A stretch of DNA of 64,000 bases from Balanoglossus misakiensis (lineage: Eukaryota; Hemichordata): contig CM082592.2 of the NCBI GenBank assembly GCA_040954595.2, forward strand, positions 8,866,001-8,930,000, written 5' to 3'. The translations under genes and the position numbers were made by a program. A model generated the notes under the pieces. The model ran no database searches. It was not told the origin of the DNA and saw only the letters and a program-made list of their open reading frames with translations. This document shows, in pieces, positions 60,631-64,000 of the stretch (positions are counted from its first letter, which is position 1; each line of letters starts with the position of its first letter).

Positions 60631-62086
60631 TTACCGTTTTTGTTTGGCACTGCTGGTCTCACTCGTTCCAAACTTCTTGAAGAGAGCCTTGCCCTTGGAG
60701 AAGAATCCTTTTGTCTTTTTCTTATTGTCAGAGTCTGTGTTGGGTGTTAGGTTTTTAGCTTGAGGTCCATTGTCCTGGGTCTTTGTCTCCTTACCATTGC
60801 TTTTGGTGGAGTTCTCATTCTGCAGCAGGAGAAAGGGAACAGAAGGCATGAATATGTATCAAATGACAAGTCTACCTTGGCATGTATACAAACCTGATGA
60901 CTCCAAGAGAAAGACTCCAAGTCTTATCTGGTGTACTCATTTCAAACCCTTCCTGATACAAAACAAAATAACTTTGGAAACAGCTATAAAGTTCTTCGGG
61001 TGACCCAGCAGAAAAAAAATGTTAATTTGTTAGGTGCACAACACTCCACACTTTGAAATACTGAAACAGGATATAAGCTGCTACTTAAACAATTTATACT
61101 AATCCAGGTCTGCTTTTTAATCTCTCATGGATGTAAAGTGTGTCTTTGTTTTCAAGTTGTGGTAACTTGGGCATAGGTAACAACAGTTGCAGCTACTTTT
61201 TGGGGCACAGCAGACCTATACACAAGCAATGAACAAAGTGACAACTATAGATCTGAAATAGCAAGGAAACAAATTGATTTGTCATGTATCTTTTATGAAC
61301 ATCTAGGATTGCTGACAGTAGCACTTGCACAGACTGTTACAACATGTGAGTCCACTTGTGTCAAAGGTCACGACAGTCACTCGGCAAACAGGTGCAAAAG
61401 GATTAATATTTATAGACAGAAGTTTTGTTTATGTAACACGTTAAAAAGTCAGCAAGTGTGCTTAGTTCTTACACTCCATTAATACTTCACAATCACACTT
61501 ATTGAGATATTGCATGAACACAAAATGTGGGCTTTGTTAGAGAGGAGGAAAAAGAGGGGGAGGGGCGATTCATGCTGTAACTTAGCATAGCTGTGGAATG
61601 CATTAGATGGGTTGGATGTTGTGAAGGAAGACTTGTTATATGCAGCAGACAGGTACTGTTAAAGACATTAATTAAAAGCAAACAAATGACACCAATTTTG
61701 TTTTCTTCACGAGGGGAGACGTTTCATTCGTCTTCTCCATGCTTACCCGTGTGAGGAGCCCGTCTGGATTGGGAAGATAAGTTTGGAGGGAAGCAAAGGA
61801 GACAAAGATGAATAACGAAGAAACTAATGATGGAGAAAACCAGAACCCCGAGTTATTGCCGATGTAGAAGTTCTACTACTACTGGAATGGAAGCAGATTG
61901 GAGTTTAACTTGACATCTTTAACATGCAAAGAGACAGGAGAGATCATGAATGACATGAATGAATTATCATTCGCATGCACATGTACAAAGAACATAGAAA
62001 CATTGAATCACACACAAATCTGAGCAACCACTTTTACCAAACATTGAAATATATTCTTAATACATCATAAAAATATAAATATTTGT

Positions 62087-62142
<56 letters not shown>

Positions 62143-63878
62143 TTATTAACTGCATATTCTATGTGCAATATAACCATGGAATTTCTCAGATTTTCTAAAA
62201 TCCAGTAACTTCAAAACTGCAATTTGATTAAGGCACATCTAACATGCAGCAATATGTACAAATACTGACAAAACACTGGCAAAGTGGTTCCTCAATGAAC
62301 AAAACAAATTCAAAATGAAGACAGAATAATACAAAACTTACAAAATAAACAAGAAAATAAAGGACATTACAGGGTTGGTCAGAATATTGAACACATTAAA
62401 ACAGAACAAAACTGTTACTGGACTTACCTTGGTCACAAGGGATGGGGCTGTTTTTTCAGAGGATGAATACGGGGGGTAATTTGGATGACTATTTGGAAGA
62501 GGCGATGGTGGCATGTCTTCCAGGAAATTTGAGGGCACCAAACCTCGGACTCCGTACAATTCTCCCTACACCAAGGAAAAACAACCAGCAAAATAAGTGA
62601 CTGCAGTATGATCATAATAACTGAACGAAACTGTAAAAATCTTCAATAAATACCGTCACTCTGTGTTTCAGTATACAGAACAATGAAACTTCCCCCACAA
62701 GAACACCTTACCATGAAGAAACCATCTTCATCCATGTCTCCATACACAGTGATGATATCTCCCGTTCTAAAAGACAGTTCCACATCAGCGTCCACATTCG
62801 GGGAAGACAATCGCGGATCATAATCGAAGATGGCAAGCATCTTCCTCGGGGGCCCGTCCACCATCGGCTCATCAGCCGGCATCGGCGGTTTGCCATTGGC
62901 TGTGCTGTGATAGCTCTCGTCCGGCAATGAAGGCATGCTGGCCAACGAGTCATTGTAACTGCTATTGTCTTTACTCGACGTCCTGGCCGATGCGGACCGG
63001 GGCGATTTCGTCGTCAACGAGGTCTGCTTCTGCCACCTCTGCTCAGCTTCCTTGTCACTAAGTCTGGCCAATTCCACCATGTTACACGGTACATATCCTG
63101 TCATTCCACTGGCCTCTCCGCGGTAGAATCCATCTGCATCTTTGTCTCCGTACACCTGTTGGGAAAACGAATGTTGATAAGTTTTCATGTGACAAGTGAT
63201 TTTTGTTGATGTGCTCCCATGAACACATAAGGTGTGTCACATTATTGCACACCCCAGAAGTCACGCCACCAAGGCATTAAGCCAAAATAGAATACTTCAG
63301 TCACTTTACGTATAGGTACAAACACTCGTGTCAGCCATAATGGGCCTCAACACACTGTACAACTATGGAAATGTACTGTATGTCAGAGCAGTGGATGTGT
63401 AACAATACATGCCACTTGCCACTTACCTTAATCATTTGGCCCTCCCTGAAGGGAAGTTCCTCATCATAGGCATCTGGATTTGGCGACATGGTGGCCGGGT
63501 CATAGGTGAACATTGCTACAAAGTATCTAATAGTACTGTCATCATACAACTCCGATGGTGCCTCGCTCTCCATACTCTCTTCATCAACGAGGTCATCGTC
63601 GGAAAGCCCTCTCGCATGATTGGGCGATAAAGTATCCCTATACTCATATTTTCTCCTGTGCTGGTCTACGCCACCACCGCTACCACCGTAAGTGTCTTTT
63701 CTTTCCTCGTATCGTTTGTACTCGTTTTCGTACTGGTCGGGGTAATAGTGTTTTTTGTCTCTCATTTGAGAAGGCACATATCTCTGTCGAGCAGGATCAA
63801 ATTCACCATCTGATCCATAATGTTCTGAGAGTGACGATCCAGTTCCCAGTCCTTCGCTATTACTATCTTTGGTAATTT
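60631..63878 (-). CDS. RIMBP2: RIM-binding protein (RIMBP2-like), C-terminal part with two SH3 domains; 5' end outside window
   Basis: Exons (minus): 63427-63878, 62712-63155, 62428-62565, 60631-60819; phase 0 joins, and the first visible exon needs a phase-1 exon beyond the window. The first SH3 runs YFVAMFTYDPATMSPNPDA to VYGDKDADGFYRG and VPCNMVEL. The second runs KMLAIFDYDPRLSSPN to VYGDMDEDGFF and GLVPSNFLED. These match the paired C-terminal SH3 domains of RIM-binding proteins, active-zone scaffolds that bind PxxP motifs of RIM and voltage-gated calcium channels. Each SH3 is split by an intron at an equivalent place. The C-terminus KGFFSKGKALFKKFG is a basic, potentially membrane-binding tail. 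Vertebrates have three paralogues (TSPOAP1, RIMBP2, RIMBP3), so the symbol denotes the family. A possible 17-nt alternative exon lies at 61747-61763. Confidence 0.9.
61747..61763 (-). other. Candidate 17-nt alternative microexon of RIMBP
   Basis: ACGGGCTCCTCACACGG is flanked by a strong pyrimidine-rich acceptor (CTTATCTTCCCAATCCAG) and a GTAAGC donor on the minus strand. It lies between the penultimate and last RIMBP exons, which join in frame without it. Inclusion shifts frame and replaces the Lys-rich tail by a different short C-terminus. No expression evidence is available. Confidence 0.4.
62093..62140. repeat. (AC)24 microsatellite
   Basis: Forty-eight bases of perfect AC dinucleotide repeat in the last RIMBP intron; the transcript would carry a GU repeat. 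Confidence 0.95.
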
Positions 63879-64000
63879 CTGTAAATGACAAAAAGTTCAT
63901 GATGTTGTTCCAGCAAGGTTCCATCATGAAGTACAGATATTAAAATTCACTTGCACACAAAGAGAACAATGAAAATCTGCAGGCTGAATCACACAATCTT

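Noticed and set aside
1-64000. tRNA, rRNA, CRISPR array, prokaryotic operon or defence system
   Set aside because: No cloverleaf or B-box-like internal promoter pair, no regularly spaced repeats, and all coding regions are spliced animal genes.

Overview
The window is animal nuclear DNA, not microbial. Its genes are built from many short exons of about 50-300 nt, with GT-AG introns, AATAAA polyadenylation signals, microsatellites and small inverted-repeat transposons. The protein set (ERCC6L, TCTN2, TMEM120, RIM-binding protein, PNLDC1, a TRIM37 with RING, B-box, coiled coil and MATH) and the compact introns suggest a marine invertebrate. A lancelet or another invertebrate deuterostome fits best, but a lophotrochozoan cannot be excluded from sequence alone.

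Layout from left to right: TRIM37 (minus, 162-10726, 3' UTR leaving the window); ERCC6L/PICH (minus, 11863-19916); ESS2/DGCR14 (plus, 20779-23325); C1QBP/p32 (minus, 23857-25445); TMEM120 (plus, 25676-30325); PNLDC1 (minus, 31300-47499), whose 9.9-kb third intron holds an intronless orphan gene on the plus strand (39849-40844), a foldback element and two MITE-like elements; TCTN2 (plus, 47985-55463); and the 3' part of a RIM-binding protein gene (minus, 60631-63878, running off the right edge). All splice sites were placed by hand from GT-AG signals, reading-frame phase and recalled protein-family similarity. Nearly every junction is phase-consistent. The exceptions are one exon near the TRIM37 C-terminus and a 17-nt candidate microexon in the RIM-binding protein gene.

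From ERCC6L rightwards the genes alternate strand. Three head-to-head pairs (ERCC6L/ESS2, C1QBP/TMEM120, PNLDC1/TCTN2) share short presumptive bidirectional promoters, and three tail-to-tail pairs follow. The genes do not form one pathway. TRIM37 is an E3 ubiquitin ligase, ERCC6L a mitotic DNA translocase, ESS2 a splicing factor, C1QBP a mitochondrial matrix protein, TMEM120 a multipass membrane protein, PNLDC1 a deadenylase-family piRNA trimmer, TCTN2 a ciliary transition-zone protein and RIMBP a presynaptic scaffold. Several human counterparts cluster on 12q24, 22q11 and 17q22, so the window probably preserves old chromosomal linkage.

The least explained items are the orphan gene nested in PNLDC1, the long N-terminal extension of TCTN2, the frame-disturbing exons in TRIM37 and RIMBP, and the fresh-looking foldback insertion. 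I see no prokaryotic-style system, CRISPR array, rRNA or tRNA gene.
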